From: Hepsetus odoe
Taxonomy: Eukaryota; Chordata; Actinopteri; Characiformes; Hepsetidae
Direction of reading: 5' to 3'
NCBI GenBank assembly: GCA_017165825.1
Contig: CM029384.1
Coordinates: 18,227,067 to 18,291,066, forward strand
Length of the DNA: 64,000 bases
Notes under the pieces: model-generated
What the model was told of the DNA's origin: nothing
The model's input: the letters and a program-made list of their open reading frames with translations, nothing else
Database searches by the model: none
In this document: positions 44,725-55,648 of the stretch, one piece after another
Position numbering within the stretch: position 1 is the first letter of the stretch
Layout: the number at the start of each line of letters is the position of its first letter
Made by a program: the position numbers and the translations under genes

Positions 44725-44966
44725 GTGAAGTGAAAGTGACTATCACAATGAAATACAGCACAACACACGGTGAAACACAATGAAATACAACCTCTGCTTT
44801 TCACCCATACATACACAGATACAAAAGGGGCAGCACTATCCCCTGCCCAGAGAGCAGTGATGGGGATGGTACCTTGTTCAAGGGTACTTCAGAGCAACCC
44901 ACTGATCTGGGATTCAAACCCACAACCTTCTGATTCGGGGGAATATTCCCTAACCAACTACTGCCA
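44725..44966 (-). mobile_element. SINE-A copy, antisense
   Basis: Opens GAAGTGAAAGTGACTATCAC and ends CCCTAACCAACTACTGCC. The core is intact (GGTACCTTGTTCAAGGGTAC). Confidence 0.8.
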
Positions 44967-45181
44967 AATTTAAAAGAAACTGCTTGAACACCTAGATGAG
45001 TTGTTAGACTTAAAAGGGATGGAAAAATAGCTCCACCAAGAGAATAGTCAGCTGAAATTTGGAAAGAATTTAAAACTCCAAGAACTATCCAATATTGGAT
45101 TGTTTATATACAGAAAAGTCAAATGAAAAGTAAAAAATGCAAACTAGGATACAGTGGGCTTAAAAGAAGCTATCATAGTAA

Positions 45182-47165
45182 ATGGATGCTCAGATGAAAG
45201 TCCCAATGAGATTAATAAAAAAATGCTCTGTGGAAGTGAGAGTAGGAACTTTGAATGTTGGCAGCATGACTGGTAAAGGTGGAAAATTAGCTGATATGAT
45301 GGAAAGAAGGAAGGTTGATATTTTGTGCGTGCAAGAGACTAGAAGGAAGGGTAGTAAGGCCAGGTGTATTGGAGGAGGGTTTAAATTGCTTTACCATGGT
45401 TTAGATGGAAGGAGGAATGGGGTATGTGTTATTCTGAAGGAAGAGTATTTGAAGAGTGTTCTGGAGGTGAAGAGGGTGTCAGATAGGGTGATGAGTTTGA
45501 AGCTGGAAATTGAAGGTGTAATAATGAATGTTGTTAGTGCTTATTCCCCACAAGTAGGTTGTGAGATGGAGAAGAAAGAAGAATTCTGGAGTGAGTTAAC
45601 ACAGGGACTGGGAGATGCTGAAGTGCTACCGGATTGCTGGAAAACTGCTGCAGAAATGGTAAAGCAGACAGCTAGAAAGTACTTGGTGTAAAATCTGGAA
45701 AGAAGAAGAAGGAAAAGGAAACCTAGTGGTGGAACCCAGAGGTCCCAGAGTGTATACAAAAGAAGCAAAGAAGAAGTTGGATAGTCAAAAATTAAGAAAG
45801 TAGACAGGTGCTGAAGGTGATCAAATGCAGGGCAAAGAAAGCAGTGGTGAAGACTAAAGATAAGGTGTTTGGTGAATTGGATGAGAGACTGGACAGTGAG
45901 GAGGAAGAAAAGTACCTATACAGAATGGCTAAACAGAGAGACAGAGCTGGGAAAGATGTGCAGCAGGTCAGGGCAATTAAAGATAGAAATGGAAACATAC
46001 TCACAAGTGAACAGAACGTGTTGAGCAGATGGAAGGAGTACTTTCAGCAGCTGATGAATGAAGAGAATGAGAGAGAGAGAAAATTGGATGAGGTGAGGAT
46101 AGTGAACCAAGAAGTGCAGCAAATAAGCAAGATGGAAATTAAGGCAGCTCTGAAGAGGATGAAGAATGGAAAGACTGTTGGTCCACATGATTTACCGGTG
46201 GAAGCATGGAGATGTTTAGGGGAGATGGCAATTGAATTTCTGACTAGATTGTTTAACTCAATCTTGGAAAGTGAGAGGATTCCTGAGGAGTGGAGACGAA
46301 GTGTACTGGTACCGATTTTCAAGGATAAGGGTGATGCACCAAGCTGTAGTAACTATAGAGGGATAAAGTTGATCAACCACAGCATGAAGTTATGGGAAAG
46401 AGTAGTGGAAGCTAGAAAAGAGGTGAGGATTAGTGAACAGCAGTATGGTTTCATGCTGAGAAAGAGCACCACAGATGCAGTGTTTGCTCTGAGGGTGTTG
46501 ATGCAAAAGTACAGAGAAGGTCAGAAGGAGTTGCATTGTGCCTTTGTGGACCTGGAGAAAGCATTTGACAGGGTAGAGAGGAGTTGTGTTTTGGAGTTTT
46601 GTATGACAAGGTCAGGCATTACAGAGAAGTATGTGAGAAATTGCAGGCAGGTTGGAATGGGTGAAGAAGAGTGGCTGGAGTGATTTGTTTCAGACAGACC
46701 AGCACGAGTGAAAGGGAAGGTTTACAGAACATTAGTGAGACCAGCTATATTATACAGGTAGGAGATGCTGGCCCTTTTGATATGACAGGAGGCGGAGCTG
46801 GAGGTTAAAGATGCTGAAATTTTCATTGGGTGTTGATGAGGATGAACAGGATAAGAAATTAGTATATTTGCGAGACAGCTCAGATTAGACGTTTTGGAAA
46901 CAAAGTTAGAGAGGCAAGGTTGTGCTCGTTTGGACATGTCCAGAGGAGAGATGAGAATTATATTGGGAGGAGGATGTTGAAGACGGAGCTGCTAGGAAAG
47001 AGGAAAAGAGGAAGCCCAAAGAGGAGGTTTATGGACATGGTGAGAAAGGACATTCAGGTGGTCGGTTGTAAGGAGGAAGATGCAGAGGACAGAAATAAAT
47101 GGAAACAGTTGATCCACTGTGGCGACCCCTAAACGGGAACAGGCGAAACAGGGAAGAGCAATCAT
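45182..47165 (+). mobile_element. RTE-like non-LTR retrotransposon, internally deleted
   Basis: A plus-strand LINE relic. A first open part (45182-45691) holds the start of an AP-type endonuclease (VGTLNVGSMTGKG, ILCVQETRRKG, RNGVCVILK, VVSAYSPQVG). The frame then jumps past the expected DFN and SDH catalytic region to a short tail. A second part (45808-46683) has a reverse transcriptase start: NGKTVGPHDLPVEAWR, IPEEWRRSVLVPIFKDKGD, SNYRGIKL, EQQYGF and motif A FVDLEKAFDRV. No YADD motif C follows; the text jumps to a 3' part (46690-47130) ending KWKQLIHCGDP and GGCGACCCC. Several internal deletions, so it cannot be active. The clade call (RTE-type) is from memory. Confidence 0.85.
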
Positions 47166-50100
47166 GTTTCACTGGTGGTGTAAACTGTGTTTGTCCTTGT
47201 TTAGTGTATTATTTTTATGCTGCTTCAATGCCACTACAACATAGACATCATTTATCTTTCAATGGTCAAAGCATCATCAATGATTTGAACATAATGTATA
47301 GTCATGACCATTGTATATGGTTATTCTCTGCATGGAGGTTATGTTAGACACTAGAATTCTCCAGGTTGTTTGAAATTTGATTGGTTGATGTTCGAGGGTC
47401 ACACCTGTAGTCTGAGGTCCAGTCACATGTTTCATATTTCACTACTTTGATACACTACATTTAAAATTTTGCTCTTATCCTATGTGTTGTTTCTTAGTTT
47501 TAAAAAAAAGTATTTCATTTTATCTCACACTATGATATGCATGCTGTGTGTGTTGGTTTTATCAGATAATCATCCTTTCATGTTGTCTGAATTGTGATTA
47601 ATTTCAGACACAAAATGGGTTAAACTATAATTTTTTCCTATAAATAGTATTGCACAATGACAGAGCAAGAACAGATATTTGGGATGTTTAGTTTATTTTT
47701 AATTTGTTAAAAATAAAAGACTGAAATATCTTATTTTATCATATATCTATTCAGAGCATTTGTTATATGAATACTTGAGCTCTGGTGCATCTTGCTTCTA
47801 TCAATGGCATTTGAATTTTGGTGGATCTTTTGCCAGGGAGAATGTTTGTAATTAAGCAAAACAATAACCAGAAGCACATGATTAAGAAACCCAAGAGCAG
47901 CTTCAGGAAAAAGTCCTGGAGTGATCCAGGCAGTGTTTGTATGTAAATCCAATAAAGCATCTTTATTGATGCTAAAGCATCTTTATTGATGCTTTAGGAG
48001 AACCTAAAAAAGTTCAGTGCTAATGCTGCTCATTCAGTTCTGGCTGAGCGTATATCTGAAAAAGAATAGTAGAAACATAAAAAAAAAAATGAACTGCTAT
48101 GACAGAATGCTGAATTAAGCTCTCCCCCAGAAAGAAGGTTCATATCGTAACAGCTAAAAAAATATATAATTAAGATCATGGAGAGACCTGGACAACACTG
48201 ATATGTCATGGAGTCAAAAACAATTTAGTAGAGGAGAATGGGCCAACATTTTTCCACAGCAATGGCTATTATAATTGTCATTTGTTTGCAGTTGTTGCCC
48301 CCAAAAATGGCACAAACAAGTATTATGTTTCTTTTTCACATAGTTCATTTCAGTATTTTGCCCTTCAAGAATCTCAAGACCATCTGAAAACTGTGTGGTA
48401 TGTTTGCTCTGGTTGTATTTGTATTATAATACATTAAGGGGGCAGGATCAGACACATTTTAGTGTTTAGAGGGCAGAGAAACTCAAAAAAAGAGCAAAAA
48501 CATTTTTTGACAGCAATGTATTACTCAATCAACCTGAATGGAACTGTAGAACCACTTAAAAGTATAACTGACAGTGAAATTGTTACTTATTTACATTTAC
48601 AAGTAAAAGACAATAGTAAAAGACAATATCCGTGTATAACACGGATGCGCTTGGACAGTGTGAGGGTCAGGCCAGAGTGTTGTTTTCATTAAAAAAAGCA
48701 GAAATACATTTTTGCCACATTTACTTAGTCATTAATTTCTGACCATGATCATGATACATACATTTGATTTTTTACTGATAATTAGAAAAAGTAAAAAGCT
48801 ATAAAATTGCTAAATGAAACCATAATCATTTAGCAATGGAAATGTAGACATTTTACCTTTTATGGAAATAAAGTAGCCTTTGCATCATCTTTCTAGGTAT
48901 CCACTAGAGGACACCAAAACACAACATCTTGTATTTATTTGTTGATTTTTCTTGTAATCTCTATAGAGCAAATTAAAATGAATCAGTCTTCTAAAGTAAA
49001 ATATTACAGTTCCACCATGTTTTTGTGTTTATGTTAGTAGATGTGCTCAGTTAATCTTTAGATCAACAAGCAATGTTAAACTTTTTTTTCTGTCACAATA
49101 TATAAAATCATGTTGTCAATTTTATGTGTTCATATTAGGGCTGTACGTTATTTTTTACTGATAATTGATTAATCAGTCAATTTTTGATTACCTGATTTAT
49201 TGGTTGTTTTAAAAAAGACCGTTTGATATTTAAATATTTTATGAAGGCGAGAGTAGTGCACCAATGAAATCACTTTGACATGGTGTCATGTTTGCTCCCG
49301 TGGCCTTAAACTCAAATTCCCATTATCCCACACATACAACATAACAATCCCAGGCTAAACTCATTACTTGCCTGAACACTGATTTACTACTTGTTTATTT
49401 TACTTCCTCTTTCCTCTCACTCTTTGAACGCTCACAATTCAGATTCACTTTTTTGTTGCTGCCTAAGGAACAGCAGAACTGAGTTTAATTTCACCAGCTG
49501 TTGCTCCACTTAGGTAAGTTGACTTGAAAGAACATAAATCAAACAAAACCTATAAGACTAGAAACAATGAAATCTTATGTTTAGGCTATGTATATGTATC
49601 AGAAACAGGACTCTACAGCTTTTCTTTATCCTCAAACAGAAAAGACGCTATGGAGATAGATAAGAAGTTTATAGTTATATTAATTATGATTATAGTTTTC
49701 AGCCCCCCGAGCAACTTATATTAGAGAGTTGGAGTTAATTTTATAAGCATTTTCATGGGTTAATTTTTTTTTTAATATTAAAAATAAATAAGAATAGTCA
49801 AAAGAATTCTGAAGGTTTCACTGTGTTTATGTTGTGAATTATAATGATTATAATTGTTCATTTCTCATCAGCAGGCAAAATAATTACACTACAGTAAAGT
49901 ATTACAGAGGCAGCTTTTTTAAGATTTACTGTTTCTTAGTTTTATAGCACTCCATTCTAATTTATTTAGCTTGTGCATAATAAGTAACCATTGACTGCTT
50001 TTCTTTGTTCTGTTAGTTTAAACATCTTACAACTCCAACTTTATTTTCGAGCTCTTGAGACACCACACCTAAAGTGAGACTTTGGACTGTGTTCTGAATA

Positions 50101-50653
50101 CAAAAAAAAAGCCTTTAAAATAACAACAGCTGCAATCTATCACTGCAGCTGTAGGTGCATTGACACTATAAAATGTGTTATGTTTGCCTACTGTGTAACT
50201 TAATACTGGAAATACTGGCATAGGGGAGGGGTAATCAAGGGAACACAATGCTTGTGGTAGAGGGGACCAATTATAAAACTGGATTGAATTTTACAGGAAA
50301 GCATTTAGTGGAATATTTTTAAATAATGAATCATATCCTTCATCTTATCAGGACATAATTAAATATGTCTTATATCGGTTGCCTGTTCTATGCTGGTGGG
50401 CTGGGGACCTAAGCTCAGTGATTATGGGGTTGTTTGTTTGCATTATAATTAGTATTTGTCTCCATCATAAACTTTATTTAGCAGTAAAGTGAGCAAAGTG
50501 AGTAAAGTGAACTGAAAATCAAACCTAATGCTTCACAAATGTTTTAATGGGCAAAAAACCAAACCTGAAATAAAGAGGTAAAGGTGGCTGAAAAAGAAAC
50601 AGAGTTAAATTCATTTATTTTTATGTGGACAGTGACGAGCATATTGTGAAAAT
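47166..50653. other. Gene-free spacer, 3.5 kb
   Basis: No exon is recognised. It contains a 20-bp tandem hairpin at 47953-47996 and a TTAGGGCTGTACG phrase at about 49137 that recalls the end of some hAT-type repeats. Otherwise AT-rich. Confidence 0.45.
47953..47996. repeat. Tandem 20-bp hairpin unit
   Basis: TAAAGCATCTTTATTGATGC occurs twice in tandem (47953-47972 and 47973-47992). Each unit holds the inverted pair AGCATC/GATGCT around TTTATT. Confidence 0.9.
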
Positions 50654-50859
50654 GACCGTTCTGGTCATTGTGAAACACAGCACAGCACACAGTTCCTCTT
50701 CTGCTTTTCACCCATACACACATGTGCAGCAGCTATTGAAAGCTGCCTGTGGAGCAGTGATGTAGATGGCACCTTGCTCAAGGGTACTTCAGAGCAACCT
50801 ACTGACGTTGGATTTGATCCTGGGCCCTTGTCCCTAACCACTAGGCCACCACTGCCCCA
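50654..50859 (-). mobile_element. SINE-A copy, antisense (first of a tandem pair)
   Basis: Begins with TTCTGGTCATTGTGAAACAC and ends CACTAGGCCACCACTGCCCC. The core is present and the B box worn (GGATTTGATCC). Confidence 0.8.
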
Positions 50860-50885
50860 ATACACCTGCTGTTATATTGTGCAAG

Positions 50886-51119
50886 TTCTGGTCATTGTGA
50901 AACGCAGCACAGCACACAGTGAAACGCAACAAATTTCAACTTCTGCTTTTCACCCATACACACATGTGCAGCATGGGCCAGCTGAAAGTGCCCAGGTTGC
51001 ACTGATGGGCACATTACCTTGCTCAAGGGTACCTCAGGGCAACCTACTGGACTAGGGTTCAAACCCATAACCTTCTGATGCTGGGCCAACCTCTCTAACC
51101 ACCAGACCACAAATGCCCA
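50886..51119 (-). mobile_element. SINE-A copy, antisense (second of a tandem pair)
   Basis: Begins with the same GTTCTGGTCATTGTGAAAC phrase as its neighbour and ends ACCACAAATGCCC. Same orientation, 26 bp apart. Confidence 0.8.
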
Positions 51120-51681
51120 CGTTGCAATAGCTAACCTTCATCTTTCAATGCATTTTCACATTTCTTTCTCATTCAGCTGTTGTCTGATTTTAAATCTGTT
51201 GGCAGTCAAATCAATGAAATCATTTGAGCTCCCTTAAGAATACAGAGATTTACTTTAAACAATTGAGCATTCAGGAAGTAGATATTTTATTCTAAAAGTG
51301 ACAGTTTCAGACAGAGGGCCCCCAAGACTGTAAGTAACAGTAACAATGAAGGATTAATAAAGAATTTTGTTTGTAATGAGTGTGTAATGGGTATGCTTTG
51401 CACTTTTTGCAACAAAATTTTAGAACCACAAAAATTCTATTCTGTTGATAAGCTGCTATACATTTAGATCAGTGCAGAGATGTATTTGCTCATCAGTGAT
51501 ACAATGATAACAAAAATGCTGATTTGTTTAGCACATATAATGCACACCTATACCCAGATACAGATTATTTCTCACTTTTTTATTTAAGTTGTGTGAAAAC
51601 TAATATGTGTGAATCAGACAAACCTATTTATGGACAGCTTTGTAAAAAAGCTTAGTAAATATAGCATTGGCATAACTTACA

Positions 51682-51892
51682 TTACATTTACATTTACGGC
51701 TCTTATCTTATCCAGAGCAACTTACATGTCCTAATTACAGGGACAGTCCCCCTGGAGACACTCAGGGTTAAGGGTAGTGCTCAGGGACCCAGTGGTGATA
51801 GTGCTAGAGGTGGGATTCGAACTGGGGAAGTATCCTACCACTAGACCACCGCCACCCCAGGGTTCCCAGACCACCGCCACCCCAGGGTTCTG
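51682..51892 (-). mobile_element. SINE-B copy with a 25-bp duplication at the head
   Basis: Antisense SINE-B with a short deletion in the GGCATTTAGCAGA region. Its head end (AGACCACCGCCACCCCAGGG) occurs twice with a 25-bp period at 51843-51890. Confidence 0.8.
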
Positions 51893-52087
51893 CAGCCTCG
51901 TTCATGTAATGATATATATTGCAGCCCTAGGTGGAATACCATTAATTTTTGGTAAGAGAAGCTTTACTCTTTGATTTATTGTGGTAACAAAAAGACATGA
52001 AAGACTGAATGTCATGTTAGTAAGTGAATAGTAAACTCAATAGTAAGTGAAAATGTACTGTATATGACCTTTTAAAGGCTTTTGAAC

Positions 52088-54853
52088 ATGGATGGTGAAC
52101 CCCATAAAGAAGCAGCTCCACCGTACCCTGGACCTCCAATTAATTATGGTGGGGAGAACATGGGTCCCCAACCTGGCTACCCTCCAACTCAATACCCTCC
52201 TCCTGCAGCGGTCTTTCCGGCATACCCTGAACTTGCACCTCAGTCAAATCAGCCTGCAGTGATTCAAGGCAAGTTTAACTTTTCATTATTTTTAGCGAAA
52301 AGAGGAACAAAAACACACATCTATTTTTTTTCTCCCTCCACCCAAACAGGTGTTTGCCTCACACTATTAATATTTTTTAAACACAAAGAGCAAACAATCC
52401 AGAGTGGATCTGTTTGATTTTATTTTGTTATATTGTATTGGAGCTTTAATCAGGATGACAAGTAATACAAGCATCATACAAATGCAGGTCTAAAACTCAA
52501 AGTCTTGAGGCACTTTCCATTATTTTCATATTTTGCTTCTAAAGAGCCAGATTTTGTTGGAATTTTAATGTATTGGTTAATGTTTAATGTATTGTTGTAC
52601 AGCTGTGGCTGCAATTTGTGGCTAAAAATAAACTTAAACTCCAGAATGTTTTGAAGAGTGATCCGATGAATTGCAGTTACTTGCAAAGTCCCTCTTTGCC
52701 ATGAAAATGAACATCTGACATAAAGATCTAAAAACACTGAAGCAGCAAACTATGTGAAAACCTATACCTATAAAACAAAGTTTCTGGCTCTCAGTCTATG
52801 AAACTGGTGTGGCTTAAGACTTTTGCATTATGCTGTATATTTATGCTCTTTTTTCTTCTAAATTAATTTAGAGTAATCTTTTTTCACTTAAGGACCCAGT
52901 TCTGGAGGAGTTCCTGTTCATACAAGTAAGATTCATATGCAAAGTTTCTTGTTTGTAACAGCATTATGTCTTAATTTTAATTAATTGCATGCTTCTCATA
53001 GTGGACACATTATAAATTATACATTACAAAAGCTAGGAATTACATTAATTCAATTTCATATCACTGGCTTAATCTGCTTCCTGGAATTTAACCAATTTAA
53101 TTCACAGTCAGTGAAATGAAATGTAAGGGTTGTTTGTCAAGTTCATAATAATTATAAAGTAAATAAACTTATAGGAATGCATTAATTTTGGTAAATTATG
53201 CTTTAAACAATAGTGAATTTATTAAACTGAATTACAGTAAATAATACGTTATTAACTTAATGTTTTGTATCAATGGATAATCACTGATTTGAATAATTAG
53301 TTGAATAATGTGAACAAAATATTTGTTGTCAAGACAATGAGCCAATATAAAATTTAACTAAAATTGTTTACAACACTGGAAACAAGAAGTATTCAGAACA
53401 TTTTCTGAGAGCTTCCTCTTCTTTAAGATGTTTTTGGCATCTACCTCTTTCACACCAGCCACCTGCATGTTCTCTCTCACCACATCAATACATCTTCTCT
53501 TTGGTCTTCCTCTTCTCCTCTTGCCTGCCATTTCAATGCTCAATATCATCATCTCAATATACTCTTTCTTTCATTCTCTCCTCTGGACATGTCCAAACCA
53601 ACAAAATCTTGCTTCTCTAACTTTATCTCCATATTGTCGCACCTAAGCTATCCCTCTAATATTCTAATTTCTAATTTTGTCCATCCGCCTCCTGTCTTTT
53701 CATCAGTGCCACCGTCTCCAACCTGTACAACATACCTGGTCTCACTACTGTCCTGTAAACCTTCCCTTTTACTCTCGCTGGTTCATCTGTCACAAAACAG
53801 TCCATCCACTGTTCTCCAGCCATTCCAACTAGCCTGCATTCTCCTCTTCACTTCTCTTCCACACTCACCGTTACTCTGAACTACTGACGCCAAGAATGAA
53901 AACTTCTCCATACTTCTCCATCAACACCTTCAGAGCAAAAACTGCATCTGTTGTGCTCTTTCTCGGCATGAAACCATACTGCTGCTCAACTTTACCCCTA
54001 TATAGTTACTACTATAATTACTAATTAAAGCAATTTTGTAGAAAATAATGGGCTAAAAATTCTTTTAGTGCTTAAAACAGACCATTTACTGGAAGAATCT
54101 GATTACAGTTGCTACTGCTAGAGGTGTACAACCAAGTTAAAGTTTGGGTTACAATTACTTTTACAATTACACATGGGTTAAGTGGGGGTGATTTTTTTTC
54201 CTTCAGCAAATCATTCAAAATGTAACTAATATCAGTAACAGAGATGTGAAAAGGAGCTGTTTTGTTACTTAAGTAATATTATGTAACAAATAAACCAAAG
54301 TAGAGGAACTCAGAAACTCAGAAATCAAATTCTTTTGCAATGTAGATGACCTTTTTTTGAACTGATTTACTTGGGCCTGCTTATTTCGTCATATTGCCTC
54401 AGTGTTTGTTCATAAATGAGTGTTTGCACCGACAAAGATACATGAACACATGACTTGTGTATTTTCCAGATGTAGCAACAGTAGTGATGCTTCCTAAGCT
54501 TCTTGATGTGCCTGTGCAGACAACATGTCCTCGATGTCAGCAGGAGGTGATGACTATGACAAAATGCAACTCAGGACTTTTAACGTGGCTCATTTCTGGA
54601 GTTCTTTGCATAGCTGGGTAAGAATTATTCATATAACATAACAAAACATAACAATACACAAACCGAAGAAGAAAAAGAATTGTAAATAGAAGGTACCTGA
54701 CAGGGAAATTGCTTCGCATGATCCCATTTTGTCTGTCTTTTGTGTAGGTGCTGGCCATGTTGTCTGATTCCATTCTGCGTGGACTCATGTAAAGATGTGG
54801 AGCACTACTGCCCAAACTGCAACAACATTGTTTACGTTCATAAACGAATTTAA
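52088..54853 (+). CDS. litaf: LITAF-domain protein, four coding exons
   Basis: LITAF-type proteins are small zinc-binding membrane proteins of late endosomes and lysosomes. Exons are 52088-52268, 52893-52925, 54470-54617 and 54748-54853, giving 155 residues (human LITAF has 161). Phases are 1, 1 and 2. The N-terminus is Pro/Tyr rich (PPYPGPP, YPPTQYPPP), as usual for sorting and ubiquitin-ligase contacts, though a perfect PPxY is not obvious. The LITAF domain has the first zinc knuckle TTCPRCQQE, a hydrophobic in-membrane helix (LLTWLISGVLCIAG, then CWPCCLIPFCVDSC) and the second knuckle HYCPNC. The start is ATG 52088; the frame is open only two codons further, from TTG. Intron 1 seems to use a GC donor (CAAG|GCAAGT). 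A polyadenylation signal AATAAA is at 55000-55005. Fish have several LITAF paralogues, so orthology is not settled. Confidence 0.9.
53425..54015 (-). mobile_element. RTE-like LINE fragment in a litaf intron
   Basis: Antisense piece of the family seen at 45182-47165. On the minus strand it holds part of the reverse transcriptase (QQYGF, then TDAVFAL-like text near 53950-53990) and, after a gap, the 3' part GKRRRGRPKRRCIDVVRENM (53530-53460). Broken frames. Confidence 0.75.
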
Positions 54854-55270
54854 CATTTTGCAGCCAAAAGGCATTTACTATTTTCTATCCAGAAGAGAGA
54901 TTGTCTGAAGAAGAAAAGGTAGAAACCATTCATGTGTGGAGTTGCTCCTCAGCCAAGGTCGTGGACTCATTCACAATTTTGCCAAACAACACAGTCATGA
55001 ATAAAGAATGGTACCAAAACATCCTCCGAGAGCCTTTAAAAAAATAATAAACCCCTTGGAGACCTATGAAATGCTTGTAATTATATTTCAGCTACCACAG
55101 AAACATCTGACAAAAAGGTCTGAAGCAGGAAATTTTATGAAAACCAATACATTTGGTCATGGTAATATAAATATATAGATTTGCCACTGACTTTATACAT
55201 ATGCAGAACAAAAGAACAACTGATTCTCAAGTGGCTTATAATGTCACTAAAGCACTTTTGGCGAGATGTA
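54854..55270 (+). other. litaf 3' UTR and spacer
   Basis: AATAAA at 55000-55005 gives a 3' UTR of about 0.17 kb. Nothing else is seen up to the MITE. Confidence 0.6.
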
Positions 55271-55646
55271 CAGTACTGTGCAAAAGTATTGAACCACCCC
55301 TCATTTCTTTATATTTTGCTAGGGAATCACCTCTTATGTTTGTCAAACTGTTTTATGTTGGCCATATTAAATGGATGAATTAAATGGAACAAATGTTTTA
55401 CTGCAACAGGCTGTACACTGCCTAAAAAAGCCAAGTGTTGAGATAAAGGGGATCTTTTATTTTGCTGGAATGATTCATATGTAGGCCACTTAACATGCAA
55501 AAACAATCCACTTTTACTGGTTAAATACAGGGACTGAACTGAAAAAGAGCCAAAAACAATACTTAAAAAAAAATTCAAGAAAGTCTGTCTGTTTGGAAAC
55601 AAAATATGGTAAATAAGTGATGGCACAAGACATTTCCACAGTACTG
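55271..55646. mobile_element. Tc1-like MITE, 376 bp, TA target site
   Basis: Flanked by TA (55269-55270 and 55647-55648). The left end CAGTACTGTGCAAAAGTATT and the reverse of the right end (CAGTACTGTGGAAATGTCTT) match. The inner sequence differs from the MITEs at 4433 and 41131, so it is a relative that shares only the tips. No coding content. Confidence 0.82.
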
Positions 55647-55648
55647 TA

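Noticed and set aside
47740..47950. Tc1 transposase relic (KQNNNQKHM-like text)
   Set aside because: Only a few residues resemble the QDNxPKH region, with no terminal repeat or other domain nearby.
49137..51930. 2.8-kb hAT element bounded by TAGGGCTGTA and TGCAGCCCTA
   Set aside because: Only ten bases match, the flanks have no 8-bp duplication, and no transposase text lies between; the match is probably chance or two separate fragments.
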